37,140 bases of DNA from Clostridia bacterium (GTDB taxonomy: Bacteria; Bacillota; Clostridia; Christensenellales; Aristaeellaceae): contig JAFWZN010000107.1 of assembly GCA_017522345.1 (NCBI GenBank), positions 1 through 37,140 of the forward strand. The letters are read 5' to 3'. Position 1 is the stretch's first letter, and each line of letters begins with the position of its first letter. Below, piece after piece: positions 9,006 to 17,048 of this stretch. The position numbers and the translations under genes were made by a program. Below the pieces are notes generated by a model that saw nothing but the letters and a program-made list of their open reading frames with translations, did no database searches and was not told where the DNA came from.

Positions 9006-10988
9006 TTATTTTCCGATAACAGCCTTGATGCGGCGAACGCCTGCGGAGGAGGATTCTTCCTTCTGAATCTTGAAGGACTTAAGGTCGCCGGTGTTCTTGG
9101 CGTGCGGGCCGCCGCAGATTTCCATGGAGTATTCGCCCATGGTGTAAACTTTGACGCGCTCGCCGTACTTGCTTTCGAAAAGGCCGATTGCGCCCTTTTC
9201 CTTGGCTTCGGGCACGGTCATTTCCTCGCAGACGACTTCGGCGGCGCCCTTGATGTATTCGTTTACCAGGCGCTCGACTTCCTTGATTTCTTCGGGCGTC
9301 ATCTTGCGGGAGAAGGAGAAGTCGAAGCGGAGACGCTCGGCGGTGATGTTCGAGCCCTTCTGCGCAACCTCATCGCCCAGCACGCGGCGAAGCGCGGCAT
9401 GGAGAAGGTGGGTTGCGGTGTGGAGCTTCGCGGTTTCTTCGGTGTTGTCGGCAAGGCCGCCCTTGAAACGCTGTTCAGCGCCGGCATGGCTGGTTTCCTG
9501 ATGCTGCTTGAATCTCTCGTGGAATCCCTTCTCGTCAACGGCGAGGCCCTTTTCGGCTGCGAGCTCGGTGGTGATTTCGATCGGGAATCCATAGGTGTCG
9601 TAGAGCTTAAAGGCGCTGCGGCCGTCGATGACGTTGAGACCCGCGATAAAGCTTTCGGCGGCTAAGAGGAGCGCGTCCTTATCGGTCTTGTCCTTTAAAA
9701 GGGCGATCAGATTCTGATACTCGGGGCGCGGGGGCAGCTGCTTTGCGGCGGCGTCAGCCTGAGAAGCGAAGTCAGCGCCTTCCTTGATGGCGTCGACAAC
9801 GGGCTTGACGGCGTTCGTCATTCTGCCGATGTTGAAAATCAGCTTGTCGAATTCCTTCATGCCCTGCTTTAAGGTCTTCTGGAAGCGCTCTTCCTCAAGA
9901 AGGAGCTGTGCGATGATGAATTCTTCGTTTCTCTTAAGCTCGGGATATACGTCCTTATACTGGTTGACGACAACCTTCGCGATTTCGGCGGTCATGCCTT
10001 CGGGCATTTCCAGCTTCATGCCGTGGCGTACGGAGCGGCGGATTAAGCGGCGCAGAACATAGCCCTGATCGACGTTGGAGGGGGTTACGCCGCGGTCGTC
10101 GCCGATGATGATGGTGGCGGTGCGCATATGGTCGGCGATGATGCGGAAGGAGCGGGTGTATTCGTCGTCGGAAGAATAGGTCTTCTTGGAAAGCTCCTCG
10201 ATCTTCTTGATGATGTCAGAGAAGAGGTCGGTTTCGTATACGGTCTTTGCGCCCAGAAGCACGCCGATGGTGCGCTCAAGGCCCATGCCGGTGTCGACGT
10301 TCTTCTGCTCGAGCGGCGGGAAGGTGCCGTCTTGCTGCTTGTTGTACTGCATGAAAACGTCGTTCCAGATTTCAAGATAGCGTCCGCAGCTGCACGCGGG
10401 GGAGCAGTCGGGGCCGCAGGGCGGCTGATCTTTGATGACGAACATCTCGGTATCGGGGCCGCAGGGGCCGGTGGTGCCGGCGGGGCCCCACCAGTTGTGC
10501 TTGGCGTTCAGATAGAAGATGTGGTCGTCCTTCACGCCGCACTCCTTCCAGTAGCCGGCGGCTTCCTCGTCGCGGGGCGCTTTTTCGTCGCCTGCGAATA
10601 CGGAGAAGGCCAGCTTTTCCGGGTCAAGGCCGAGCCATTCGGGGCTGGTCAAAAATTCCCAGGACCACTGAATCGCTTCCTTCTTGAAGTACGCGCCCAG
10701 AGACCAGTTGCCCAGCATCTCAAAGAAGGTGCAGTGGCTGGCGTCGCCGACCTCGTCGATGTCACCGGTGCGGATGCACTTCTGAACGTCGGTCAAGCGA
10801 TTGCCCATGGGATGCTTCGCGCCCAGAAGATAGGGAACGAGCGGATGCATGCCCGCGGTTGTGAAAAGAACGGTGGGGTCGTTCTCGGGGATAACGGACG
10901 CGCTGGGAATGACGGCGTGTCCCTTGCTCTCGAAGAATTTCAGATACATGCGGCGAAGGTCGGCCGCGCACTTGATGTTCTGATTCAT
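9006..10988 (-). CDS. alaS: Alanyl-tRNA synthetase, short form without C-Ala domain
   Basis: A 660-residue enzyme that charges tRNA-Ala with alanine in the cytoplasm. Class II motifs are clear (FTTAGM near 42-47, FFEMLGNW near 88-95, GMGLER near 234-239). The editing domain has both zinc motifs, HTATH at 523-527 and CGGPH at 625-629, so proofreading should work. The protein stops at KAVIGK, right after the editing domain, with no coiled coil or DHHA1 C-Ala domain; usual bacterial AlaRS is about 870-880 residues. It has a four-cysteine cluster at 191-201 before the RYLEIWNDVFMQY segment and an insertion near 390-445. Both the short length and the cysteine cluster recall AlaRS of Patescibacteria. 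A T-box leader lies upstream. The RBS is modest (AAAGGG, 11 bases upstream). Confidence 0.9.
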   Translation of the reverse strand: MNQNIKCAADLRRMYLKFFESKGHAVIPSASVIPENDPTVLFTTAGMHPLVPYLLGAKHPMGNRLTDVQKCIRTGDIDEVGDASHCTFFEMLGNWSLGAYFKKEAIQWSWEFLTSPEWLGLDPEKLAFSVFAGDEKAPRDEEAAGYWKECGVKDDHIFYLNAKHNWWGPAGTTGPCGPDTEMFVIKDQPPCGPDCSPACSCGRYLEIWNDVFMQYNKQQDGTFPPLEQKNVDTGMGLERTIGVLLGAKTVYETDLFSDIIKKIEELSKKTYSSDDEYTRSFRIIADHMRTATIIIGDDRGVTPSNVDQGYVLRRLIRRSVRHGMKLEMPEGMTAEIAKVVVNQYKDVYPELKRNEEFIIAQLLLEEERFQKTLKQGMKEFDKLIFNIGRMTNAVKPVVDAIKEGADFASQADAAAKQLPPRPEYQNLIALLKDKTDKDALLLAAESFIAGLNVIDGRSAFKLYDTYGFPIEITTELAAEKGLAVDEKGFHERFKQHQETSHAGAEQRFKGGLADNTEETAKLHTATHLLHAALRRVLGDEVAQKGSNITAERLRFDFSFSRKMTPEEIKEVERLVNEYIKGAAEVVCEEMTVPEAKEKGAIGLFESKYGERVKVYTMGEYSMEICGGPHAKNTGDLKSFKIQKEESSSAGVRRIKAVIGK

Positions 10989-11009
10989 GTTGATTACGCC
11001 CTTTCTGTC

Positions 11010-11252
11010 TAAAAAAATGTATGCGCCAATTCATCCCCAAGGACGAAATGGCGCTCTTTCGCGGTACCACCTTGTTTGACCGCGGTTAAATGCGATCCTC
11101 TTTAAAGCGTATAACGACGCTACCCGCCGCTCCATTTCCTGAGCGGAGCGCGCACGGCGGCAAGTAAAAACGCAAAGGGCGCGCCGGCTCGCATCAACCG
11201 CCGACTCTCTGAAGCAGCCCCAAGCGCACAAAACCGAGCGCATGGCTTTTCG
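11010..11252 (-). promoter_or_regulatory. T-box leader (tRNA-Ala-sensing riboswitch) of alaS
   Basis: The roughly 240-base leader of alaS carries an AGAGAG stem I element near 11206-11211, the conserved T-box sequence AAGGTGGTACCGCG near 11073-11060, and then a terminator with a GCGCCA/TGGCGC stem and seven T. Uncharged tRNA would pair with the T-box bulge and favour the antiterminator, raising alaS expression when alanine is short. Several GCN triplets lie in the 3' side of stem I, and I could not decide which is the specifier. Confidence 0.88.
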
Positions 11253-11258
11253 CATATC

Positions 11259-11287
11259 ATTATAGCGGCGATTTCATCAGGTGTCAA
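11259..11287 (-). promoter_or_regulatory. Consensus sigma-A promoter of alaS
   Basis: Perfect TTGACA (11287-11282) and perfect TATAAT (11264-11259) are 17 bases apart. Transcription would start near 11252, at the head of the T-box leader. Confidence 0.85.
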
Positions 11288-11311
11288 ATTAAATTTGGGT
11301 GCGGGTTTTTC

Positions 11312-11340
11312 TTGAAGTGGCGGGGGCGGGGTGATATAAT
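11312..11340 (+). promoter_or_regulatory. Probable promoter of the PHP-GH172 operon
   Basis: TTGAAG (11312-11317) and TATAAT (11335-11340) are separated by a G-rich 17-base spacer. It is divergent from the alaS promoter, with the two -35 boxes about 24 bases apart. The next start codon is more than 200 bases downstream, so the leader includes the palindromic repeat. Confidence 0.65.
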
Positions 11341-11360
11341 ATTCGTATGAAAAAGCGCAA

Positions 11361-11522
11361 CCAAAAGGCTTCCCCTTGGAGGGGAAGCTGTCAGCGCAAG
11401 CTGACTGATGAGGTGTCCCCAAAGCGAATTTGCTCCCGGCAAAATCTGAGATCAAACGCCGTCTCCACCTCATCCGTCTCGGCTTCGCCAAGCCACCTTC
11501 CCCTCGAGGGGAAGGCTTTTGG
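11361..11522. repeat. Palindromic dispersed repeat (MITE-like), about 162 bp
   Basis: Two imperfectly inverted arms face each other: 11361-11418, starting CCAAAAGGCTTCCCCTTGGA, and about 11463-11522, ending GGGGAAGGCTTTTGG. Each arm also holds its own GGGGAAG/CTTCCCC hairpin. I recall this pattern as a repeat scattered in intergenic regions of clostridial genomes. It codes for nothing convincing and sits in the leader of the PHP gene. Confidence 0.7.
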
Positions 11523-11558
11523 GAAAGACGACATTACGGCAATAAAAGGAGGAAAAAT

Positions 11559-12479
11559 ATGATTATCCGTCAGGCGGCATTCACCGGTGAAAACAAAAAA
11601 CTTTTAAAGGGCGGCCTTCATTGCCATACCACCCGCTCAGACAGCAAAACCACGCCCGAGGAGACCATCAAACAGCACGCCGAAAACGGCTATGATTTCC
11701 TTGCGCTTACCGATCACAGATTTTATAATTTCAAAAATTACGCGCCTGAAACCGGCGTTCTCATCATGCCCGGCATGGAGATGGACGGAAACATCACGTC
11801 AAACGACGGCATGTGCCTTCATGTGGTCGCCATCGGTCAGGAGGAAGGCAAAAACGGCTACAAGCAGGACGAAAGATTTGATTCCCATCCCGTCGCGCAT
11901 CAGGAGGAATTTCAGTGCGTGGTGGACGACATGATCGAAAAGGGCAATCTCGCCATCTACTGCCATCCCGAATGGAGCTGCACGCCCGCGCGGTCCTTTG
12001 ACAAAATCAAGGGCTTTACCGCTTTTGAAATCTTCAACAGCGGCTGCGTGATCGAAAACAACGAGGATACCGACAACGGCTATGTGTGGAACGAGCTTTT
12101 AAGGGGCGGTCAGAAGATTTTCGCCGTCGCTACCGACGACGGTCACGCGGCGGAGCACCACTGCAAGGGCTGGGTGCGCGTGAATGCGGAGAAAAATATT
12201 TCTTCTATTTTTGATGCGCTTAAAAACGGCGCGTTCTACGCCTCCACCGGCCCCGAAATCTATGATTTCTATATGGAAGACAATGTAGCGCACATCAAGT
12301 GCTCTCCCTGCGAAAGCATCAAGTTTTATACGGGCAGCTATCCTACGCGCATTTTCAGAAACAAGGATGGACTGATCACGGAAGCGGAACTCAAAATCGC
12401 CGACCACGCGGAGTTTGTACGCGCAACAGTTACGGACAAAGACGGCAAAAAGGCGTGGACAAACCCCTTCTTCCGCTGA
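11559..12479 (+). CDS. PHP-domain metal-dependent phosphoesterase
   Basis: A 306-residue soluble protein of the PHP superfamily. The first metal motif is HCHTTRSD near residues 21-28, followed by the family's ALTDHR segment and later CHPEWS and ATDDGHA, which supply further metal ligands. Such proteins hydrolyse phosphate esters using two or three metal ions. The last 70 residues look like a beta-rich C-terminal domain, as in PHP proteins of the CehA type. The start is the ATG at 11559 behind AAAGGAGG. The frame is open further upstream only through the repeat. The GH172 gene follows 16 bases after the stop with its own AAAGGAG, so the two are an operon. The substrate is unknown. Confidence 0.8.
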   Translation: MIIRQAAFTGENKKLLKGGLHCHTTRSDSKTTPEETIKQHAENGYDFLALTDHRFYNFKNYAPETGVLIMPGMEMDGNITSNDGMCLHVVAIGQEEGKNGYKQDERFDSHPVAHQEEFQCVVDDMIEKGNLAIYCHPEWSCTPARSFDKIKGFTAFEIFNSGCVIENNEDTDNGYVWNELLRGGQKIFAVATDDGHAAEHHCKGWVRVNAEKNISSIFDALKNGAFYASTGPEIYDFYMEDNVAHIKCSPCESIKFYTGSYPTRIFRNKDGLITEAELKIADHAEFVRATVTDKDGKKAWTNPFFR

Positions 12480-12495
12480 GAAAAGGAGTTTCCTT

Positions 12496-13560
12496 ATGGA
12501 TTTAAGCAAGCTTTCAAAAATCACAAATGCTTCCACCCGCTCGGTTTCGCCCGAAAACATTACCGGCGAAAAGGGCATGGCCGGAAGAACCCCGCTTGAA
12601 GAGGGCAGCGCAAGACACGCTGCGCGGGACCTCGGCACGGGCTGGAAGGTGAACCCCTATTTCCGCGTCGCGCCGGGCGAAACGATTACGCTTGCCGATG
12701 TAACGGGCGAGGGCGCGATCAACCACATCTGGATGACTCCGACCGGCTCGTGGCGCATGCAGATTTTAAGGTTCTATTGGGACGGCGAAACCGAGCCTGC
12801 CATCGAGTGCCCGATGGGCGACTTTTTCGCAAGCTCTTGGGGAAAATTTAAGCAGATTTCTTCCCTTGCCGTGTGCGTCAATCCCGGCTGCGCATTCAAC
12901 AGCTATTGGCGGATGCCGTTTAAAAAGGGATTCCGCGTAACGCTTGAAAACCTCACAGACGAAACGGTGAACATCTATTACCAGATCACCTATTCCCTTG
13001 AGAAGATTGATTCCGGCGAGGGCTATTTCCACGCGCAGTTCAGGCGCGTAAATCCGCTTCCCTATAAGGATGTTTACACCATCTTAGACAAAATCGAAGG
13101 ATGCGGTCAGTATGTCGGAACAAGCATGGCATGGGGCGTTAACAACGACGGCTGGTGGGGCGAAGGCGAAATCAAGTTTTATATGGACGGCGACACAGAA
13201 TATCCCACCATCTGCGGAACGGGCACGGAGGACTATTTCTGCGGTTCCTATAATTTTGAAAATCCGTATACCCACGACCGCTATGAGGAATTTACCACGC
13301 CCTATGCCGGCATGAACGTTCATGCGCCCGATCATCTCTACAGAAGCCGGCCGCGTTTTTCCCTCTATCGCTGGCACATCACCGATCCCATCCGGTTTGA
13401 AAGGGATCTCTCCGTCACCATTCAGGCGCTCGGCTGGAGAAGCGGCGGAAGATATCTGCCTCTTCAGGACGACATTGCATCCGTGGCTTATTTCTATCTG
13501 GATAAACCGGTTTGTAAACGTCCTCAACTCCCGGATCGGGACGGGCTTGAGATTATCTGA
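12496..13560 (+). CDS. GH172-family protein (DUF2961)
   Basis: A 354-residue protein of the DUF2961 family, now glycoside hydrolase family 172. Characterised members act on difructose dianhydride or on alpha-D-fructofuranosides and arabinofuranosides. Typical features are an N-terminal SRSVSPEN-like segment, INHIWMT, FYWDGE and the signature GEGEIKFYMDGD followed by GTGTEDYF, where the glutamate is probably catalytic. No signal peptide is visible, so it acts inside the cell. The ATG at 12496 follows AAAAGGAG. The length is close to a single-domain GH172, which normally forms ring-shaped oligomers. Its partner in the operon is a PHP protein, and nagB follows under its own promoter. Confidence 0.85.
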   Translation: MDLSKLSKITNASTRSVSPENITGEKGMAGRTPLEEGSARHAARDLGTGWKVNPYFRVAPGETITLADVTGEGAINHIWMTPTGSWRMQILRFYWDGETEPAIECPMGDFFASSWGKFKQISSLAVCVNPGCAFNSYWRMPFKKGFRVTLENLTDETVNIYYQITYSLEKIDSGEGYFHAQFRRVNPLPYKDVYTILDKIEGCGQYVGTSMAWGVNNDGWWGEGEIKFYMDGDTEYPTICGTGTEDYFCGSYNFENPYTHDRYEEFTTPYAGMNVHAPDHLYRSRPRFSLYRWHITDPIRFERDLSVTIQALGWRSGGRYLPLQDDIASVAYFYLDKPVCKRPQLPDRDGLEII

Positions 13561-13597
13561 AAAGAACAGTAAATCAGAATATTACCTTTCGGATTGA

Positions 13598-13626
13598 TAG
13601 ACAAACACACAACTTTCATGTATAAT
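13598..13626 (+). promoter_or_regulatory. Promoter of nagB
   Basis: TAGACA (13598-13603) and a perfect TATAAT (13621-13626) are 17 bases apart. This gives nagB its own transcript although it lies downstream of the GH172 gene on the same strand. Confidence 0.65.
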
Positions 13627-13691
13627 TATATTGAAGAGGAAGGGTTTTAAATCCTTTCCGATAGAACAAAGAACTTGGGGGTTTGATAAGC

Positions 13692-14477
13692 ATGAAACTG
13701 ATTATCAGAAACGACTACAACGAAATGTGCGCATGGGCCGCTCAGCATATCGCCGACGCCATCAACAATCATAAGGCTGACCGTCCCTTCATTCTGGGTC
13801 TGCCTACCGGTTCCTCTCCTCTGGGCGTTTACAAGCGCCTGATTGAGAAGAACAAGGCCGGCGAAGTTTCCTTCAAGAACGTCGTCACCTTCAACATGGA
13901 CGAGTACGTAGGACTTCCCCGCGAGCATGATCAGAGCTACTGGTACTTCATGCACGACAACTTCTTCAATCATATCGACATCCCCGCGGAGAACATCAAC
14001 ATCTTAAACGGCATGGCGGAAGATCTGGAAGCCGAATGCCAGCGCTATGAGGACAAGATCGCTTCCTACGGCGGAATCGACCTGTTCTTAGGCGGCTCCG
14101 GCGTTGACGGCCACATCGCCTTCAACGAGCCCTTCACCTCCCTCACTTCCCGCACCGGCATTCGCGCCCTGACCGAGGATACGCTCATTGTCAACTCCCG
14201 CTTCTTCGACAACGACCCCAACAAGGTTCCGAAGACCGCCCTGTCCGTTGGTGTAGGCACGGTTTGCGATTCCAAGCAGGTTCTGCTTCTCATCAGCGGC
14301 CACAACAAGGCTCGCGCCCTTCGCCACTGCGTAGAAGGCGGCGTAGACCATGCCTGGACCATCTCCGCGCTTCAGATGCACAAAGACGGAATCGTTGCCT
14401 GCGACGAGGCTGCCTGCGGCGAGCTGAAGGTTGACACCTACAAGTACTTCAAGGAAATCTACAAGAACGAGAAGTAA
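13692..14477 (+). CDS. nagB: Glucosamine-6-phosphate deaminase
   Basis: A 261-residue cytoplasmic enzyme that converts glucosamine 6-phosphate to fructose 6-phosphate and ammonia in amino-sugar breakdown. It is close to the E. coli NagB length of 266. Visible motifs are the phosphate loop [14 protein letters not shown], the NMDEYVGL segment with the catalytic Asp, and [11 protein letters not shown] with the Asp, His and Glu of the active site. The ATG at 13692 has GGGGG ten bases upstream; an in-frame TTG at 13683 is too close to that site. No nagA lies next to it. It has its own promoter and ends at a hairpin terminator that has been duplicated. Confidence 0.95.
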   Translation: MKLIIRNDYNEMCAWAAQHIADAINNHKADRPFILGLPTGSSPLGVYKRLIEKNKAGEVSFKNVVTFNMDEYVGLPREHDQSYWYFMHDNFFNHIDIPAENINILNGMAEDLEAECQRYEDKIASYGGIDLFLGGSGVDGHIAFNEPFTSLTSRTGIRALTEDTLIVNSRFFDNDPNKVPKTALSVGVGTVCDSKQVLLLISGHNKARALRHCVEGGVDHAWTISALQMHKDGIVACDEAACGELKVDTYKYFKEIYKNEK

Positions 14478-14494
14478 ATTCAGATTCAAAAAAC

Positions 14495-14527
14495 AAACAC
14501 GCGGGAGCGTTATGCTTTCGCGTGTTT
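14495..14527 (+). repeat. Hairpin repeat, copy 1 (former nagB terminator)
   Basis: A 33-base hairpin with a 9-bp stem AAACACGCG/CGCGTGTTT lies 17 bases after the nagB stop. It differs by one base from the copy at 14743-14775. It keeps the A-rich upstream flank of a terminator (AAAAAAC at 14488-14494) but lacks the T-run, which is found only after copy 2. Confidence 0.8.
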
Positions 14528-14742
14528 CAGACCATCAACAAACCTCTGGGTGAGGCATGGAGAGGGAGCGCACTCCCTCTCCATTTTCAATCGATTTTGG
14601 CGGCGTGTACTTAAAAATCGCGCGTTTTCACAAAGCGCAGCGACTGAAAACGCTTCCCCTTTCCGATCCCCGCCCGGAAATTTAAGAAGAATTTCAGGGG
14701 ATCGGTCCCTCTCATCAAAAAAGGCACTTTTTTGATGACTTG
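14528..14742. other. 215-bp run of perfect hairpins between two terminator copies
   Basis: This non-coding segment is almost entirely inverted repeats: a 10-bp stem GGAGAGGGAG with CGCA loop (14559-14582), a CGATTTT/AAAATCG pair, a 9-bp GCGTTTTCA/TGAAAACGC pair, a 9-bp CCGATCCCC/GGGGATCGG stem with an inner GAAATT/AATTTC (14663-14705), and a 10-bp CATCAAAAAA/TTTTTTGATG stem (14713-14737). It could be a small non-autonomous element or a structured RNA. No reading frame in it is convincing. Confidence 0.6.
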
Positions 14743-14781
14743 AAACACGCGGGAGCGGTATGCTTTCGCGTGTTTGTTTTT
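14743..14781 (+). terminator. Hairpin repeat, copy 2, with T-run
   Basis: The second copy of the 33-base hairpin (14743-14775) is followed by GTTTTT and then TATATT, so it works as an intrinsic terminator. Combined with the left flank of copy 1 it would restore one long terminator stem, which suggests that the original nagB terminator was split or duplicated. Confidence 0.75.
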
Positions 14782-14798
14782 ATATTGCTTAAATCAGC

Positions 14799-14838
14799 CG
14801 TAAAGCGGAAAGCTCCGCCTTACGCGATATGCTTTTTT
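14799..14838 (+). terminator. Hairpin with trailing T-run upstream of the ZIP gene
   Basis: An imperfect 11-base stem, CGTAAAGCGGA with TCCGCCTTACG (14799-14824), is followed a few bases later by CTTTTTTGA. It may be a back-up terminator before the promoter of the metal transporter gene. The distance to the T-run makes this less certain. Confidence 0.4.
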
Positions 14839-14876
14839 GATACTGTTGCAAACGCAACCCAAATGTGCCGGGAGAA

Positions 14877-14905
14877 TTGAAATTTTGCTCTTTTTCCGTT
14901 ATAAT
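14877..14905 (+). promoter_or_regulatory. Promoter of the ZIP transporter gene
   Basis: TTGAAA (14877-14882) and a perfect TATAAT (14900-14905) are 17 bases apart. The transcript would start near 14912, leaving a leader of about 70 bases. No obvious Fur- or Zur-like box was seen around it. Confidence 0.7.
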
Positions 14906-14980
14906 GATAGCGCATGAACGGGATATCGCCGTTTTGCATATCAATATACGAACCCTGTGTTCAAAACGGAGGAAAAATAT

Positions 14981-15763
14981 ATGAAAGCGTCGTTTCTTCG
15001 TGAATTGCTATTGCCGTTTTTAGGTACTTCCCTTGGCGCGGCGTGCGTATTTTTTATAAAGGGCAAGATGCCCAGACCCGTTCAAAGGTTTTTGATGGGC
15101 TTTGCCGCGGGCGTAATGGTCGCGGCGAGCGTATGGAGCTTGCTCATTCCGTCCATTGAGGCGAGCGAGAATATGGCAAAATGGGCGTTTGTGCCCGCTG
15201 TTACCGGTATTTTTTTGGGAATTCTGTTTTTGATGGTGCTGGATAAGCTGATTCCCCACCTTCACATGAATTCCGAGGAAGCGGAAGGCCCGAGAACTGC
15301 TTTTCGAAAGTCCACCATGATGTCCTTGGCGGTTGCGCTTCATAATCTTCCCGAGGGCGTTGCGGTTGGCGTGATGCTCGCGGGCATTGCCTCGGGCGGC
15401 GAGCTTATCGCTCCGGCGGCAGCGTTTGCGCTGTCCCTCGGTATCGCCATACAGAATTTCCCCGAAGGCGCGATCATTTCGATGCCGCTTGCCAGCGAAG
15501 GCGTTTCAAGGAAAAAGGCGTTTTTCCTGGGCGTTGCTTCCGGCGCTGTTGAACCCGTCGCGGCGCTTGGAACGCTACTGATTGCGGGCGCGGCTTCCGC
15601 ATTTCTTCCTTACCTTTTAAGCTTCGCCGCGGGCGCGATGCTGTATGTGGTTGTAGAGGAGCTGATTCCCGAAATGAGCGAGGGCGAACATAGTCACGCG
15701 GGAACGCTTGCGTTTGCCGTCGGCTTTGCGCTTATGATTGTGCTTGAGGTCGTGCTTGGATAA
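14981..15763 (+). CDS. ZIP-family divalent metal transporter
   Basis: A 260-residue inner-membrane protein with about eight transmembrane helices. The ZIP signatures are present: HNLPEGVAVGV in helix 4 and QNFPEGAIISMPL in helix 5, whose His, Asn, Pro-Glu residues bind the metal. A short acidic and His-containing loop (HLHMNSEEAEG) lies between helices 3 and 4. Relatives such as ZupT import zinc and other divalent ions, though direction and metal cannot be decided here. The ATG at 14981 follows GGAGG with 7-8 bases of spacing. It is a single-gene unit with its own promoter and terminator. Confidence 0.9.
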   Translation: MKASFLRELLLPFLGTSLGAACVFFIKGKMPRPVQRFLMGFAAGVMVAASVWSLLIPSIEASENMAKWAFVPAVTGIFLGILFLMVLDKLIPHLHMNSEEAEGPRTAFRKSTMMSLAVALHNLPEGVAVGVMLAGIASGGELIAPAAAFALSLGIAIQNFPEGAIISMPLASEGVSRKKAFFLGVASGAVEPVAALGTLLIAGAASAFLPYLLSFAAGAMLYVVVEELIPEMSEGEHSHAGTLAFAVGFALMIVLEVVLG

Positions 15764-15781
15764 TGATTAGGCGGATGATTA

Positions 15782-15813
15782 GGCGGATGATTTTGATCAT
15801 CCGCCGCTTTTTT
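15782..15813 (+). terminator. Terminator after the ZIP transporter gene
   Basis: A perfect 10-bp stem GGCGGATGAT/ATCATCCGCC with a TTTG loop is followed by GC and six T. The left arm is preceded by a tandem duplicate of GGCGGATGATTA, so an alternative stem with the first copy is possible. Confidence 0.85.
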
Positions 15814-15829
15814 ATGCGCTTATAATCAT

Positions 15830-16990
15830 TTAATATTCATACGAGTCGCATTTATGCTTCATAAGCACGCAGTCCACAACATAGCTTCCCGCATCGGTTA
15901 CGAGGTACCAGCTTAAATTATATTCATTGCTCTCTGTGAGCCAATTGGAATACACAAGGTCGGCGTACAGAAGCGTCGCTTTTGCCATTCTTGTGGAATT
16001 GGCCATTTTAACAGCCTCCTCAAGGGGAATGGGCGCGATGACTTCTTCGCTTTCGGTAAAATTGTGCCAGCTTAAGTCGAAGCCGTTTAAGCCGTTCACG
16101 CCCACGCTTGCTAATATGCCGTCGCCTAAAATGGAAAGGCCGGAGAGCGCGCGGTGTTCAAAATTGAAATAGTGAAGGTCGCGTTCATACATGTATTTTC
16201 GGTATTCCTCGTCCGTCATCCAGCGGTCGGCGTAGCCCCATCTTTCCCGAATGAGGCGCGACTTTCCGACATGATCGGTTTCGCCGCCTGTGAAATAACG
16301 GCTTAGAAGTCCCTTTGCGATCAGTGCGCTTTCCTCGGGCAGCATGTTCATCCTCGGCGGCTCGTATTCGCCTCCGCGCTCAGAGGAAACGGAAGGGTCA
16401 TAATACCAGATATTTCCGTCGTCATACACGTGAACGGATTTTCTCTCCCACGGCTCGACATTGGCTTCCGATACGTAATCGTCGCTGCTTGCCCACTCGC
16501 TTCGGGGTTCCTGAACATAATTTTCGCCGAGCAGGCTCAAAAGAAGCGCTTCAACATTATGCGTGCATTCGCCCCTGTAAACCGTTTTGGGGTAAACGCC
16601 GTAGTCGGTCAATAAATCCGCCTTTTCGTCAATCGTGATGTAGGAAATGTTTACATCTTCGCGCTTTGAAATCCGATCCTCATCCAAAACGTAGTCGACA
16701 TATGCATATTCGCCGGTGAATTTCAAAAGATCCTTCATCATCCAGCCGCAGACGCCGTCTTCTGTGGAAACTAAAAGCATATCGTTTGCGTTCAGATTCG
16801 CAATCACCTTCGTGCCCGTTTCGAGCCCGCAAATAGACTCATTCATTGACAGCCATTCGCCTGCGGGATACAAGATCGCCGGCCGGCCGTTTACTTCATA
16901 TACGGGATACTTGTACTGCTCCGAAAGGGCAAAAGCGAACATGGATAAGAATACACATAAAATTAGGAAAACACACACTTTTCTTTTCAT
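15830..16990 (-). CDS. Exported protein of unknown function
   Basis: A 386-residue protein with a clear signal peptide (MKRK, hydrophobic core, cleavage near ALS-EQ at residue 24) and no further membrane helix, so it is secreted or held at the cell surface. Residues 30-95 (TGTKVIANLNANDML, then GVCGWMMKDLL) resemble a bacterial SH3-like fold. The rest, rich in Trp, Tyr and acidic residues, is not recognised. AGGAGGTG lies before the ATG at 16990. It is the last gene of a set with a two-component system, 58 bases after the previous gene, so it may be part of the signal pathway or its output. Confidence 0.65.
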   Translation of the reverse strand: MKRKVCVFLILCVFLSMFAFALSEQYKYPVYEVNGRPAILYPAGEWLSMNESICGLETGTKVIANLNANDMLLVSTEDGVCGWMMKDLLKFTGEYAYVDYVLDEDRISKREDVNISYITIDEKADLLTDYGVYPKTVYRGECTHNVEALLLSLLGENYVQEPRSEWASSDDYVSEANVEPWERKSVHVYDDGNIWYYDPSVSSERGGEYEPPRMNMLPEESALIAKGLLSRYFTGGETDHVGKSRLIRERWGYADRWMTDEEYRKYMYERDLHYFNFEHRALSGLSILGDGILASVGVNGLNGFDLSWHNFTESEEVIAPIPLEEAVKMANSTRMAKATLLYADLVYSNWLTESNEYNLSWYLVTDAGSYVVDCVLMKHKCDSYEY

Positions 16991-17048
16991 TGGCTTACAC
17001 CTCCTGAAGTATAGGATAAACTGGGTTTGTATCCGTATTGTATCAAAG

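Noticed and set aside
10128..11012. A 294-codon plus-strand frame inside alaS and its leader
   Set aside because: It lies opposite the conserved alaS catalytic region and its composition (Gly/Ala/Val-rich) is that of a GC-biased antisense frame.
14550..14735. A 61-codon frame in the hairpin segment
   Set aside because: Almost every base is in an inverted repeat, and there is no ribosome binding site.
14559..14775. Possible CRISPR-like array because of repeated hairpins
   Set aside because: Only two copies of a 33-base unit occur, the inner hairpins differ from each other, there are no regular spacers, and no cas genes are in the window.
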